Source: Planctomycetota bacterium (GTDB lineage: Bacteria; Planctomycetota; Planctomycetia; Pirellulales; Lacipirellulaceae). Taken from it: 40,031 bases of DNA. The stretch lies in the NCBI GenBank assembly GCA_024276705.1, contig JAJRWS010000095.1, forward strand, positions 1 through 40,031, in the 5' to 3' direction. The notes beneath the pieces are model-generated. The model was not told the DNA's origin. It did not search any database and saw nothing but the letters and a program-made list of their open reading frames with translations. Both the position numbers and the translations under genes were made by a program. Below, piece after piece: positions 7,784 through 15,242 of the stretch; positions within the stretch are counted from its first letter, which is position 1, and every line of letters starts with the position of its first letter.

Positions 7784-10423
7784 ATGTGGACGGTCAAGAA
7801 AATTTTATTAACGGTTGTCTGCTGCGCGCTGGTCGCGTGGGCTACCAGTCCGGCCTGGGCGGAGCAGCAGACCGGTGTATGCCGTTACTGCCAGCAGACG
7901 GTGGGGCGAGTGGGCGCGTCCGCGGCTGAATCGGGGTCCCGCACGGTTCGCCACTATGCCCCAGACCGGCTAGCGGACATCCTGCATATCCGCTTGGAAG
8001 TCACTCCCGATTTCCAGCAACACACGGTCGCCGGGTCCGCCACGATTACGTTCGAACCGATCGCGAAGCCGCTGCGCGAATTGAAACTGGATGCGGTCGA
8101 TCTGCGGATTCACTCGGTTCGCTCCGCCTGGGCGATTGAAGATTCCACCAGCGGCAAAAACGATTTAACGATCCTCTTCCGCAAGCCGATCCCGCTGGGC
8201 ACCCAGGTGAAGGTCGCCATCGAGTACCAGGCCGAACCGGCCCGCGGGCTCTATTTTCGCACGCCCCGCAACGGTTACCCCAAAAAGGACATGCAGGTCT
8301 GGTCCCAGGGCGAGCCGTATGAGGCGAGGCACTGGTTTCCTTGCTTCGATTCTCCCAACGAACGGGCCAGTACCGAACTGATTTGCCATGTGCCACCCGC
8401 CATGACCGTCTTGTCCAACGGCCGTCGCCTGGCGGAAAGCGTCGATCTTCAGACCGGTCTAAAAATGGTGCACTGGCTGCAGGCCAAACCGCATGCCAGC
8501 TACCTGCTCTGTCTGGTGGCGGGGCACCTGAGCACGCTCGAAGGGCATTACCGGGATATCCCGCTCGGGTTCCACACCCAACCCTCGCTGGCCCGTTTCG
8601 CCGAGAGTTCCTTTCGCGACACGGGGCCCATCATGGAATTTTTCGAGCGGGAAATCGGCATCCCCTTTCCCTGGGACAAATATGACCAGGTCACGATTCT
8701 CGATTTCATGTGGGGGGGGATGGAAAACACGTCCCTGACGGCACTCACCGAGCGAACCCTCTTTGCCCCGGAGACCGAAAATATCCGGTCCACGCGCCGG
8801 CTGAATGCGCATGAGATGGCCCATCAATGGTTCGGTGATTATGTTACCTGCAAGGATTGGAGCCATTTGTGGCTCAATGAAGGTTTCGCCACCTATTACA
8901 CCCATTTGTACGAAGACCATCGGTTTGGCTCCGACGCCTTGCGGTATGGCCTGTTCTTGGACGCCCGCGATCGGGTCTTGTCGCAGGCTGCCGACACGCG
9001 ACCGATCGCCTATCGAGAGTATCAAAAACCGCAAGATCAATTCGACTTCCGCGCTTATCCCAAAGGGAGCTGGGTGCTGCATATGCTGCGCAGCCAGTTC
9101 GGCGAAGCCCTCTTTCGCCGCTGCATTCAAACCTACCTCCAGCGGCATGCGCTCGGGTTTGTCGAAACCGAGGATCTACGCACGGTCCTGGAGGAATTGA
9201 GTGGCCGGCCGTTGGATCGTTTTTTTGATCAGTGGGTCTACCACGGCGGCTTTCCGGAATTGACGGTCGCGAGCCGCTGGCTGGCCAAGGAGAAAATGGT
9301 TCGAGTAACCATCGAGCAGACCCAGAAAACGAATGAAAAGGTCTTGCGATTCCAATTCCCGGCCGCGATACGGCTGGTGGTGGATGGAGTCTCGCAAGAT
9401 CATCCGGTGGAAATACAGAAGAAGAAACAGGACTTTTATTTTGCCCTGGAAGCGAAACCGGAAGTGGTCCGTTTTGACCCCGAATACACCGTGCTCGCCA
9501 AGGTTAAGTTCAAAAAGCCCGATGCGATGCTGTTGGCCCAGCTCCAGCGACACGACGACCTGCTCGGCCGCCTGTTGGCAGCCGAGGCTTTGGGACAGCG
9601 GAAAACCAAGGCTGCGGTCAAGGCACTGCAGGCCGCGCTCACGGGCGATCCGTTCTACGGGGTTCGTAACGAGGCGGCTGCCGCCTTGCGGACCCTTGGC
9701 ACCGAGCAGGCGCTAGTTGCCCTGGAGGAGGGCCTTGAACAGAACGATGCCCGCGTGCGGCTGGCCGTGGTGGAGGCAATCGGAACATTTTACTCCGATC
9801 GTGCCCGGGACTTGCTCGTTCGCATTACCCAGACGGAAAAAAACCCGGCCATCGTCGGTGCGACCCTGCGGGCGTTGGGCAAGTATCAGGGGCAGGCAAT
9901 CGACCAGATCTTTCGCGACTTCCTGCGGAGCGATTCCTTCCGCAACGAAATGGCCGTTGCGGCGGTGGATGCCATCGCCGGCGGCCGGTCGGCCGAATTC
10001 GTGGACGATTTGACCGAGCTGCTCGACAAGCGTGAAGACGACTTGACCTCCCAGGGCATCGGCCAGACTTTCCACGCCCTGGCGGCCATTGCCCGCGGTC
10101 GGCCCGAGGCGGCCGCGGTCCGCAACCGGCTTCTCACCTACCTGCAGCATCCGCGGCAGCAGGTCCGGATGGCGGCGGCCCGCGCGTTGGGACAACTGGG
10201 CGACGCAGGAGCCCGGGCGGCCCTGACCGGGCTGGCCGACTCAAAACGGCCGGATCGCCTGGCCGAGGCGGCCCGCGACGCGCTCAAAACACTCAACCAG
10301 CGTCAGCCCGATGCGTCTGAAGCGCTCGGCCAACTTCGAGAGCAACTCCAAAGCTTGCGCGAAGACCAGCGGAAATTGCGGGAAGAGCTGGAGCGGCTGA
10401 AATCGAAGGAGAAGGCCCAATGA
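7784..10423 (+). CDS. Secreted M1-family metallo-aminopeptidase with HEAT repeats and coiled-coil tail
   Basis: 879 residues. A signal peptide (residues 1-26, ending SPAWA) is followed by CRYC and the M1 N-terminal beta domain. The substrate-binding GGMEN sits at 311-315, the zinc site HEMAH at 343-347 with the third ligand E366 (LNEGFATY), and the catalytic-type tyrosine at Y425 in YPKG. It is therefore predicted active, removing N-terminal residues from peptides outside the cytoplasm. After about residue 575 come HEAT-like repeats (e.g. LLAAEALGQRKTKAAVKALQ, AAAALRTLGTEQALVALEE), and the last 35 residues form a charged coiled coil (LREQLQSLREDQRKLREELE). A GAGGT ribosome-binding site precedes the start. 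Its stop overlaps the DUF2784 start by 4 bp (ATGA). Confidence 0.93.
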   Translation: MWTVKKILLTVVCCALVAWATSPAWAEQQTGVCRYCQQTVGRVGASAAESGSRTVRHYAPDRLADILHIRLEVTPDFQQHTVAGSATITFEPIAKPLRELKLDAVDLRIHSVRSAWAIEDSTSGKNDLTILFRKPIPLGTQVKVAIEYQAEPARGLYFRTPRNGYPKKDMQVWSQGEPYEARHWFPCFDSPNERASTELICHVPPAMTVLSNGRRLAESVDLQTGLKMVHWLQAKPHASYLLCLVAGHLSTLEGHYRDIPLGFHTQPSLARFAESSFRDTGPIMEFFEREIGIPFPWDKYDQVTILDFMWGGMENTSLTALTERTLFAPETENIRSTRRLNAHEMAHQWFGDYVTCKDWSHLWLNEGFATYYTHLYEDHRFGSDALRYGLFLDARDRVLSQAADTRPIAYREYQKPQDQFDFRAYPKGSWVLHMLRSQFGEALFRRCIQTYLQRHALGFVETEDLRTVLEELSGRPLDRFFDQWVYHGGFPELTVASRWLAKEKMVRVTIEQTQKTNEKVLRFQFPAAIRLVVDGVSQDHPVEIQKKKQDFYFALEAKPEVVRFDPEYTVLAKVKFKKPDAMLLAQLQRHDDLLGRLLAAEALGQRKTKAAVKALQAALTGDPFYGVRNEAAAALRTLGTEQALVALEEGLEQNDARVRLAVVEAIGTFYSDRARDLLVRITQTEKNPAIVGATLRALGKYQGQAIDQIFRDFLRSDSFRNEMAVAAVDAIAGGRSAEFVDDLTELLDKREDDLTSQGIGQTFHALAAIARGRPEAAAVRNRLLTYLQHPRQQVRMAAARALGQLGDAGARAALTGLADSKRPDRLAEAARDALKTLNQRQPDASEALGQLREQLQSLREDQRKLREELERLKSKEKAQ

Positions 10424-10824
10424 ATGCTGCTTTTTGGGCTGATGTGGTCGTTGGCGTGCATGTGGCGTATGTCGCGTTTGTCGTGCTGGTGGTGCCGGTG
10501 GTCCTGGTGGGCGGATTGCTGGGCGCGGAGTGGATCCGCAATAGCTGGTTTCGCAATATTCATCTGGCGATGATTGCGGTGGTGGTCGTGCAGTCGGTGT
10601 GCGGCGTGACCTGCCCCTTGACCGTGTGGGAGAACCGCTTGCGGGCCCAGGCCGGCATGCAGGGATACGAGCGGTCTTTTATCGGCCATTGGTTGCACGA
10701 CTTGTTGTTTTTCGACGTTTCGCCCGGCACGTTCGCCATCATCTACACGGTCTTTGGCCTGCTGGTGGTGGGATTGTACCTGGCGTTCCCGCCCCGCTGG
10801 CTCAGCCGCCGCAAGCCGGAATGA
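10420..10824 (+). CDS. DUF2784 family integral membrane protein
   Basis: 134 residues with four hydrophobic segments (about 6-35, 44-66, 86-98 and 104-124). The features match the DUF2784 family: an N-terminal membrane span starting WADVVVGVHVAYVAFVV, the central CGVTCPLTVWEN, and HWLHDLLFFD. The function is unknown. Its start codon overlaps the aminopeptidase stop (ATGA at 10420-10423), so translational coupling is likely. Confidence 0.88.
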   Translation: MNAAFWADVVVGVHVAYVAFVVLVVPVVLVGGLLGAEWIRNSWFRNIHLAMIAVVVVQSVCGVTCPLTVWENRLRAQAGMQGYERSFIGHWLHDLLFFDVSPGTFAIIYTVFGLLVVGLYLAFPPRWLSRRKPE

Positions 10825-10885
10825 AGCATTCCCTTCCCGGTGGAATCCATCGATGAGCAGGAATTCAACGCTTGCGAGTAGTAAA

Positions 10886-10958
10886 AAATCCAAAGCTACG
10901 GCTACGCCGCAGCACTCCATATTATGGAGTGCGACAGCGCAGCTGTCGCTTTGGATTT
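10886..10958. repeat. Imperfect 73-bp palindrome
   Basis: The outer arms AAATCCAAAGC / GCTTTGGATTT and the inner arms GCACTCCATA / TATGGAGTGC pair exactly; the middle is partly paired and GC-rich. It would fold into one long hairpin. A left-arm-only relative sits at 13455-13490, directly downstream of the DUF1501 gene. It may act as a terminator or be a small mobile palindrome. Confidence 0.75.
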
Positions 10959-11065
10959 ACGCATAAGTTAGCCCACCGAAAACAGCCTGATCCGTAACGG
11001 AGTCCTTCAGTGCAGGGTGACCGTTCGGAGGGGAGAGGTTCGGTGCTAAGTTCGTAGCATGTCCG

Positions 11066-11204
11066 AACGGATCGGTCGCGCCGTGGACGAGTCCCGGCCG
11101 GACCCCGCCGCCGGCCAGCCACATCGTGAAGCAACGCGGATGGTGGTCGCGGCCGTGTAGTTGTCGGCGGTCAGTTTGCCCTGGCTGTAGCAGGTTCGGC
11201 CGAA
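11066..11204 (-). pseudogene. Fragment of a DUF1501 gene (C-terminal region)
   Basis: 139 bp nearly identical to 13673-13809, inside the intact DUF1501 gene, with four substitutions and a 2-bp insertion (TG near 11156) that breaks the frame. It encodes [15 protein letters not shown] in one frame and [19 protein letters not shown] in another. Both ends stop abruptly, and it has no start codon. It is in the same orientation as the intact copy, about 2.6 kb away, so the two form a direct repeat around the accessory genes. Confidence 0.88.
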
Positions 11205-11224
11205 AATCCTTAGCGGCCGGTCGT

Positions 11225-12119
11225 CTAACTCGCCACCAGGAGCCCCAGTCCGAACTGGGCAAAGGCCAGATCGAGATCCTCGATGCCGACCACCCCGTCG
11301 CCGTCGAGATCCCCGTCGGCCCAGGTCGCGCCGGTCATGCCGAAGTTGTCGTTTTGGGATAAGGGCCCCATCCGCACCGATGCGGTTCCCCGTGATATCC
11401 AGATTCGGGAGCTTCGCATCGAGTACGATGATGCCATAGTCCTCGTTGTCGACAATGATGTTGTTGTCAATGACAGGGGAGAACGTGTTGGTTTGCGTGG
11501 TGGTGTTTTCAATCCAGATGCCCGCTCTGTTGGGGTTGCCGGGCGTGACGGAGCCTTGAATACCAAAAATCTGATTATCACGGATTTCGAATGGCGTAAG
11601 CGATCGATCGAAGAAGATGCCGCGTTCGTTGTCGACAAACACGTTGTTGACGATGTTCACGCCTTCCACGGATGAATCAGGGATGCCTCCACTATCGGTG
11701 ACACGAATCCCGTAGGTGAAGCCTTGGATGAAAAGATTGCTGATCTCGAAATCCTGGCCGATACCCTGCGAAAGATTGGGAGTTAGCAACAGTGCTTCTT
11801 CGGCACTGGACCCAATGCTTGGCTGTATGACGACATTGCCAAACTGACTGTGTATCTTGACAGGCACGGTCACTGAAATCGAAGAGCCTAAATTAAAAAC
11901 TGGTATACCCGAAGAGAACAGGCCAACATCGAAAGTGATTTCATCTTTAATGGTGGTGTTAAGATTTGAATCTCTTATCGCTGTCCTGAGCGTTCCAGGA
12001 GCAAAAGTATCACTTACGCTGTCCACAACCAACGGCGCCAGCATTCGGCGATCTTCAAGCGATTCATAACAAAGCTGACGATTGTTGTTCCTCGAGTGTC
12101 GTAACATCATCATCACCAT
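11225..12119 (-). pseudogene. LEPR-motif beta-helix surface protein with dockerin-like C-terminus, frameshifted
   Basis: The N-terminus holds YESLEDRRMLAP, a variant of the LEPRxLL motif of large planctomycete surface proteins, followed by GTLRTAIRDSN, a segment typical of secreted beta-helix proteins. Asn-rich right-handed beta-helix rungs follow (NIVNNVFVDNERGIFF, IDNNIIVDNEDYGIIV). The first frame then runs into arginine-rich nonsense, while the next frame supplies a dockerin/EF-hand-like end ([20 protein letters not shown]) and stops at 11225. The two frames meet at an A4 run (11352-11355 on the minus strand). Removing one A gives a smooth [10 protein letters not shown] join. The protein would be about 297 residues, short for this class. 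It is AT-richer than its neighbours. Either a real pseudogene or a single-base sequencing error. Confidence 0.75.
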
Positions 12120-12183
12120 TTCTGCAAAAATAGCAGTCTAATACGGTCCGGAGGTTTGACTAAATTGATATTGCGTCACTCTA

Positions 12184-12193
12184 GGGGGGGGGG
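12184..12193. repeat. G10 homopolymer tract
   Basis: Ten consecutive G residues lie about 70 bp upstream of the PEP-CTERM gene start at 12264, in the divergent spacer between it and the LEPR gene. Tracts of this length are prone to slippage and could modulate promoter spacing. Confidence 0.9.
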
Positions 12194-12263
12194 CGTATAC
12201 TTCGTCAAGTAGGCAGAATAAAAAAGATTCGCAAATTTATCTTACCCTTGAGGAGCGAGTGAA

Positions 12264-12935
12264 ATGTGTATTTCGAAATTCGCCGTCGCGTTAGGAATGG
12301 CAATTTTTTCTTCAGGTCATGTATATGCGGAAGTTATCTACCAGAGTGGATCATTCGGAGAAACTGGTATCTCTTGGCAAGCACTTCTTGACGAGATAGT
12401 GTTCAGTACGGGCGTCGAATCGAATGTGTTTTCTGGTGTTCGGTTTGAAATAGAAAAGCCGATTCTGGTGACAAAAATTGGAGGCCATTTTATTGGACAT
12501 CCTCTTAATCCGTCGAATGGATTTTTCGGGGCCCTAATTCAACTTGAAAATAAAACGGATTTTCCAGATTCTGGTAATCTTTCTACAGCCGATGTTCTGG
12601 GCGTTACAACTATAACATTCCCTGAAACTTCTGGTGTCGTGTTTGGTGATCTTACAGCAATGCTAGATCCGGGCTGGTATGCTATGGTATTCGGTAGCGG
12701 CCTCTTCGGGACTTCAGCAGTCGGATCAGCGATACGTAATGGCATAGACGATGGATTGCAGTCATACATTGCTTGGCAACCTGGAGTCGGGTGGTTTGAA
12801 ATGAGTTCATCTTTTGTGAACCACTATTTTGTTGTTGAAGGACACATCATCCCTGAACCGTCGACAATCTCACTCCTGGGAACTTGCGGAATTGTGCTGC
12901 TTCTGAAACATCGAAGGATGATTCGGGAGCAATGA
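12264..12935 (+). CDS. PEP-CTERM sorted exported protein
   Basis: 223 residues, with GAGGAG 8-13 bp upstream of the ATG. The signal peptide is residues 1-22 (…SSGHVYA). A beta-rich body follows (GVRFEIEKPILVTKIGGHF…) that resembles the 'choice-of-anchor' domains of exosortase substrates. The C-terminus is a canonical PEP-CTERM signal: PEPSTISLLGTCGIVLLL, then KHRRM. Exosortase would anchor or process it at the cell surface; no exosortase is in the window. Base composition is clearly more AT-rich than the flanking genes, suggesting recent acquisition. No enzymatic motif is visible. Confidence 0.85.
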   Translation: MCISKFAVALGMAIFSSGHVYAEVIYQSGSFGETGISWQALLDEIVFSTGVESNVFSGVRFEIEKPILVTKIGGHFIGHPLNPSNGFFGALIQLENKTDFPDSGNLSTADVLGVTTITFPETSGVVFGDLTAMLDPGWYAMVFGSGLFGTSAVGSAIRNGIDDGLQSYIAWQPGVGWFEMSSSFVNHYFVVEGHIIPEPSTISLLGTCGIVLLLKHRRMIREQ

Positions 12936-13454
12936 TTCGGACCAGTAGTGGAATCGTTTTGGGGTAAGCCACGGAGCGGAAACGGACGGTGTTAAAATAA
13001 CAGCTCCGTAGGAGCGTCAGCGATTAGCCCCGGGCGAGGGTAGGCGAGTTCAACGAGCCTGACCGCTGATGCGGGGTTAGGTGGCAATAACCATTGTCGG
13101 CCGAGCGGGTTGTGATGAGTGCGATCGGCGGATGGCCGAGGCCGAAATGAGCCGCGGCAAGCCTCGGTTACCATAAACTCGGGAAACCAGGGGCCGCGGC
13201 CACGCCCGCATATCGGTACCCCGGTCATCTCGGCCGATGGCTTGGGGATGGGTCAACCCCGGGCTGTATGAAAACTCGCCGGAAGCTCGTTTCCGTTCTT
13301 AAATACGCAAAGATGCCCCCACCGTCGCCAAGCCCGAAGCCGGTGCCGAGTGTTTTGTTAAAGAACACCGTCAACGACTCGTGCGCGCGATTCCCCCTTG
13401 CATGATCACCGATCCTAGGTGTACCTCTTGCCCCACAGATTACGACGAGGATCC
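12936..13454. other. Gene-free spacer, possibly decayed sequence
   Basis: About 520 bp without a convincing gene. A 78-codon minus-strand frame at 12992-13228 has a composition unlike a protein. A short stem (GCTCC GTA GGAGC) occurs at about 13004-13016. The stretch lies between the AT-rich PEP-CTERM gene and the DUF1501 region and may hold the decayed remains of an inserted element, but nothing in it is recognisable. Confidence 0.4.
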
Positions 13455-13490
13455 AAATCCAAAGCTGCGGCTGCGCCGTAGCACTCCAAA
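13455..13490. repeat. Half copy of the 10886 palindrome
   Basis: AAATCCAAAGCTGCGGCTGC and the following 13 bases, ending in GCACTCCA, match the left arm of the palindrome at 10886 with few changes; the right arm is missing. It lies 20 bp beyond the stop of the DUF1501 gene. Confidence 0.75.
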
Positions 13491-13509
13491 TTTTTGCCCA
13501 ATCCGCTTC

Positions 13510-14970
13510 TCACGCGAGCAGGTCGTGGACCACGTTGCCGAACACGTCGGTCAAGCGGTAGCGGCGGCCTTGGAATTTGTAGGTCAATTTTTCATGATCG
13601 ATGCCCAGCAGGTGGAGCATCGTTGCGTGCAGGTCGTGCACGTGGACCGGATTTTCGGTCAGGTTGTAGCCAAACGGATCGGTCGCGCCGTGGACGAGCC
13701 CCGGCCGGACACCGCCGCCGGCCAGCCACATCGTGAAGCAGCGCGGATGGTGGTCGCGACCGTAGTTGTCGGCGGTCAGTTTGCCCTGGCTGTAGCAGGT
13801 TCGGCCGAATTCGCCACCCCAGACCACCAGCGTTTCGTCCAGCATGCCGCGTTGCTGGAGATCTTGGATCAGGGCCGCCGCGGGCTGGTCGGTTTCCCGG
13901 CACTGGGTCGCGATGCCGGCGGGCAGGTTGCCATGCTGGTCCCAGCCGCGGTGAAAGAGTTGAATGAAACGCACATCCTGTTCCGCCAGGCGGCGGGCCA
14001 GCAGGCAGTTGGCGGCGAATGTACCCGGATTGCGGGCATCGGGCCCATAGAGGTCGAAGATGTGATCCGGTTCGTTCGTCAAGTCGGTTACCGCGGGCAC
14101 GGAGCTTTGCATCCGAAAGGCCATCTCGTATTGGGCGATGCGGGCCTCCACGGATGGGTCGAGGGAGCGTTGATACTCGAGTTGGTGCAACTGGCCCAGG
14201 CGATCGAGCATTTTACGCCGGGCCGTGGCGGAGATGCCGGCCGGGTTATTCAGGTAAAGGACCGGGTCCCGGCCGGCGCGAAATTCGACCCCCTGATGGC
14301 CCGAGGCGAGGAAGCCGCTGCCCCAGAGCCGCGCGTAGAGGGGTTGGCCACCCTTGTTCTTGGTCAGGAGCACGCAGAAATCGGGCAAGTTCTTGTTGGC
14401 CGAACCGAGGCCATAGCTCAGCCACGAGCCGATCGAGGGTCGACCGGCGATTTGCGAACCGGTTTGAAAAAAGGTGATCGCCGGATCGTGGTTGATCGCT
14501 TCGGTATGCATCGAGCGGAGGACGCATAACTGGTCGACCACCTTGGCCGTATGCGGCAACAGTTCGCTGACCCACGTTCCAGCGCGGCCATGCTGGCGGA
14601 ACTTGAAGGTCGACCCGGCCAGCGGCAGGCTGGCCTGGTTGGCCGACATGCCGGTCAGCCGCTGGCCCTGGCGAACCGAGTCAGGCAGCTGCTCGCCCTG
14701 TTTTTCGCTCAGCATCGGCTTGTAATCCCACAGATCGATCTGCGAGGGACCGCCACTCATGAACAGGTAGATGACCCGTTTCGCCCGCGGAGGGAGGTGG
14801 AATCCAGACAGAACTCCTGCCGGCGATCCGGCTGGGCCGCCAGCTTGCGCTGGGTAGGTACCCAGCATATGGGCCAGCGCCGCGGTCCCCAGACCGGTGC
14901 TTGCCCGAGAGAAAAAGTGGCGCCGCGTCAGTTGTGTGGTCGAGCCTGAGAATTTGAAGGATTGGTTCAT
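13510..14970 (-). CDS. DUF1501 family protein, Tat-exported
   Basis: 486 residues. The N-terminus carries a twin-arginine signal ([10 protein letters not shown], Arg pair at 16-17) with a hydrophobic stretch ending PAQAG. The body shows the alkaline-phosphatase/sulfatase-like features of DUF1501: [63 protein letters not shown] and [17 protein letters not shown]. Length is normal. In planctomycetes it is almost always paired with a PSCyt/DUF1553 gene, as here (15243-18485, same strand, upstream). The pair's biochemical role is not established. A related fragment sits at 11066. The start has no strong ribosome-binding site and lies beside a duplicated 41-bp leader. Confidence 0.93.
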   Translation of the reverse strand: MNQSFKFSGSTTQLTRRHFFSRASTGLGTAALAHMLGTYPAQAGGPAGSPAGVLSGFHLPPRAKRVIYLFMSGGPSQIDLWDYKPMLSEKQGEQLPDSVRQGQRLTGMSANQASLPLAGSTFKFRQHGRAGTWVSELLPHTAKVVDQLCVLRSMHTEAINHDPAITFFQTGSQIAGRPSIGSWLSYGLGSANKNLPDFCVLLTKNKGGQPLYARLWGSGFLASGHQGVEFRAGRDPVLYLNNPAGISATARRKMLDRLGQLHQLEYQRSLDPSVEARIAQYEMAFRMQSSVPAVTDLTNEPDHIFDLYGPDARNPGTFAANCLLARRLAEQDVRFIQLFHRGWDQHGNLPAGIATQCRETDQPAAALIQDLQQRGMLDETLVVWGGEFGRTCYSQGKLTADNYGRDHHPRCFTMWLAGGGVRPGLVHGATDPFGYNLTENPVHVHDLHATMLHLLGIDHEKLTYKFQGRRYRLTDVFGNVVHDLLA

Positions 14971-14982
14971 GGTGGTTACACA

Positions 14983-15115
14983 TCCGGGCTTGATGTCATA
15001 CGGGCCTTGTAGGGCTACCGGGCCAGACCCGCCTGCTTGCGCTCTGCGTCTATTGTGATTTGTACCTTGCTAGTCCGGGCTTGATGTCATACGGGGCTTG
15101 TAGGGGCTACCGGGC
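14983..15115. repeat. 41/42-bp direct repeat pair upstream of the DUF1501 gene
   Basis: TCCGGGCTTGATGTCATACG… occurs at 14983-15023 and again at 15074-15115 with two small length differences. Copy 1 ends 12 bp from the DUF1501 start codon, so both copies lie in its leader or promoter. The 50 bp between them is not repeated. Confidence 0.85.
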
Positions 15116-15118
15116 GAA

Positions 15119-15194
15119 GGGGTCAGGTCTAAGTTTTCGGCTTGCGCGTCTGTCGGTTAGGAGACCAGGTTGGCCGAAAATTAGACCAGACCCC
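15119..15194. mobile_element. 76-bp terminal-inverted-repeat element, copy 1 (MITE/REP-like)
   Basis: Arms GGGGTCAGGTCTAAGTTTTC… and …GAAAATTAGACCAGACCCC pair over about 22 bp with one mismatch and one bulge around a 31-nt centre. A second copy of exactly the same length lies at 24497. The arms resemble dispersed GGGGTCAGGTCTA/TAGACCTGACCCC repeats seen in many bacterial genomes and often linked to REP-associated (RAYT) transposases. No such transposase is in the window. Confidence 0.8.
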
Positions 15195-15242
15195 GCCCAC
15201 TTTCGCTCTACGTCGTTTCGCTCTCCGCTCTCCGCTCTCCGC

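Noticed and set aside
11345-11360. Programmed -1 ribosomal frameshift at C_CCA_AAA in the LEPR gene
   Set aside because: The heptamer fits the -1 consensus, but the downstream dockerin-like frame requires a +1 shift (or loss of one A); -1 slippage leads to the wrong frame.
12992-13228. 78-codon minus-strand frame in the 13-kb spacer
   Set aside because: Composition (Pro/Arg/Gly-rich, no structure) looks like chance translation of GC-rich DNA.
13381-14529. Long plus-strand frame opposite DUF1501
   Set aside because: It is the antisense shadow of a well-supported Tat-exported DUF1501 gene with high-GC third positions.
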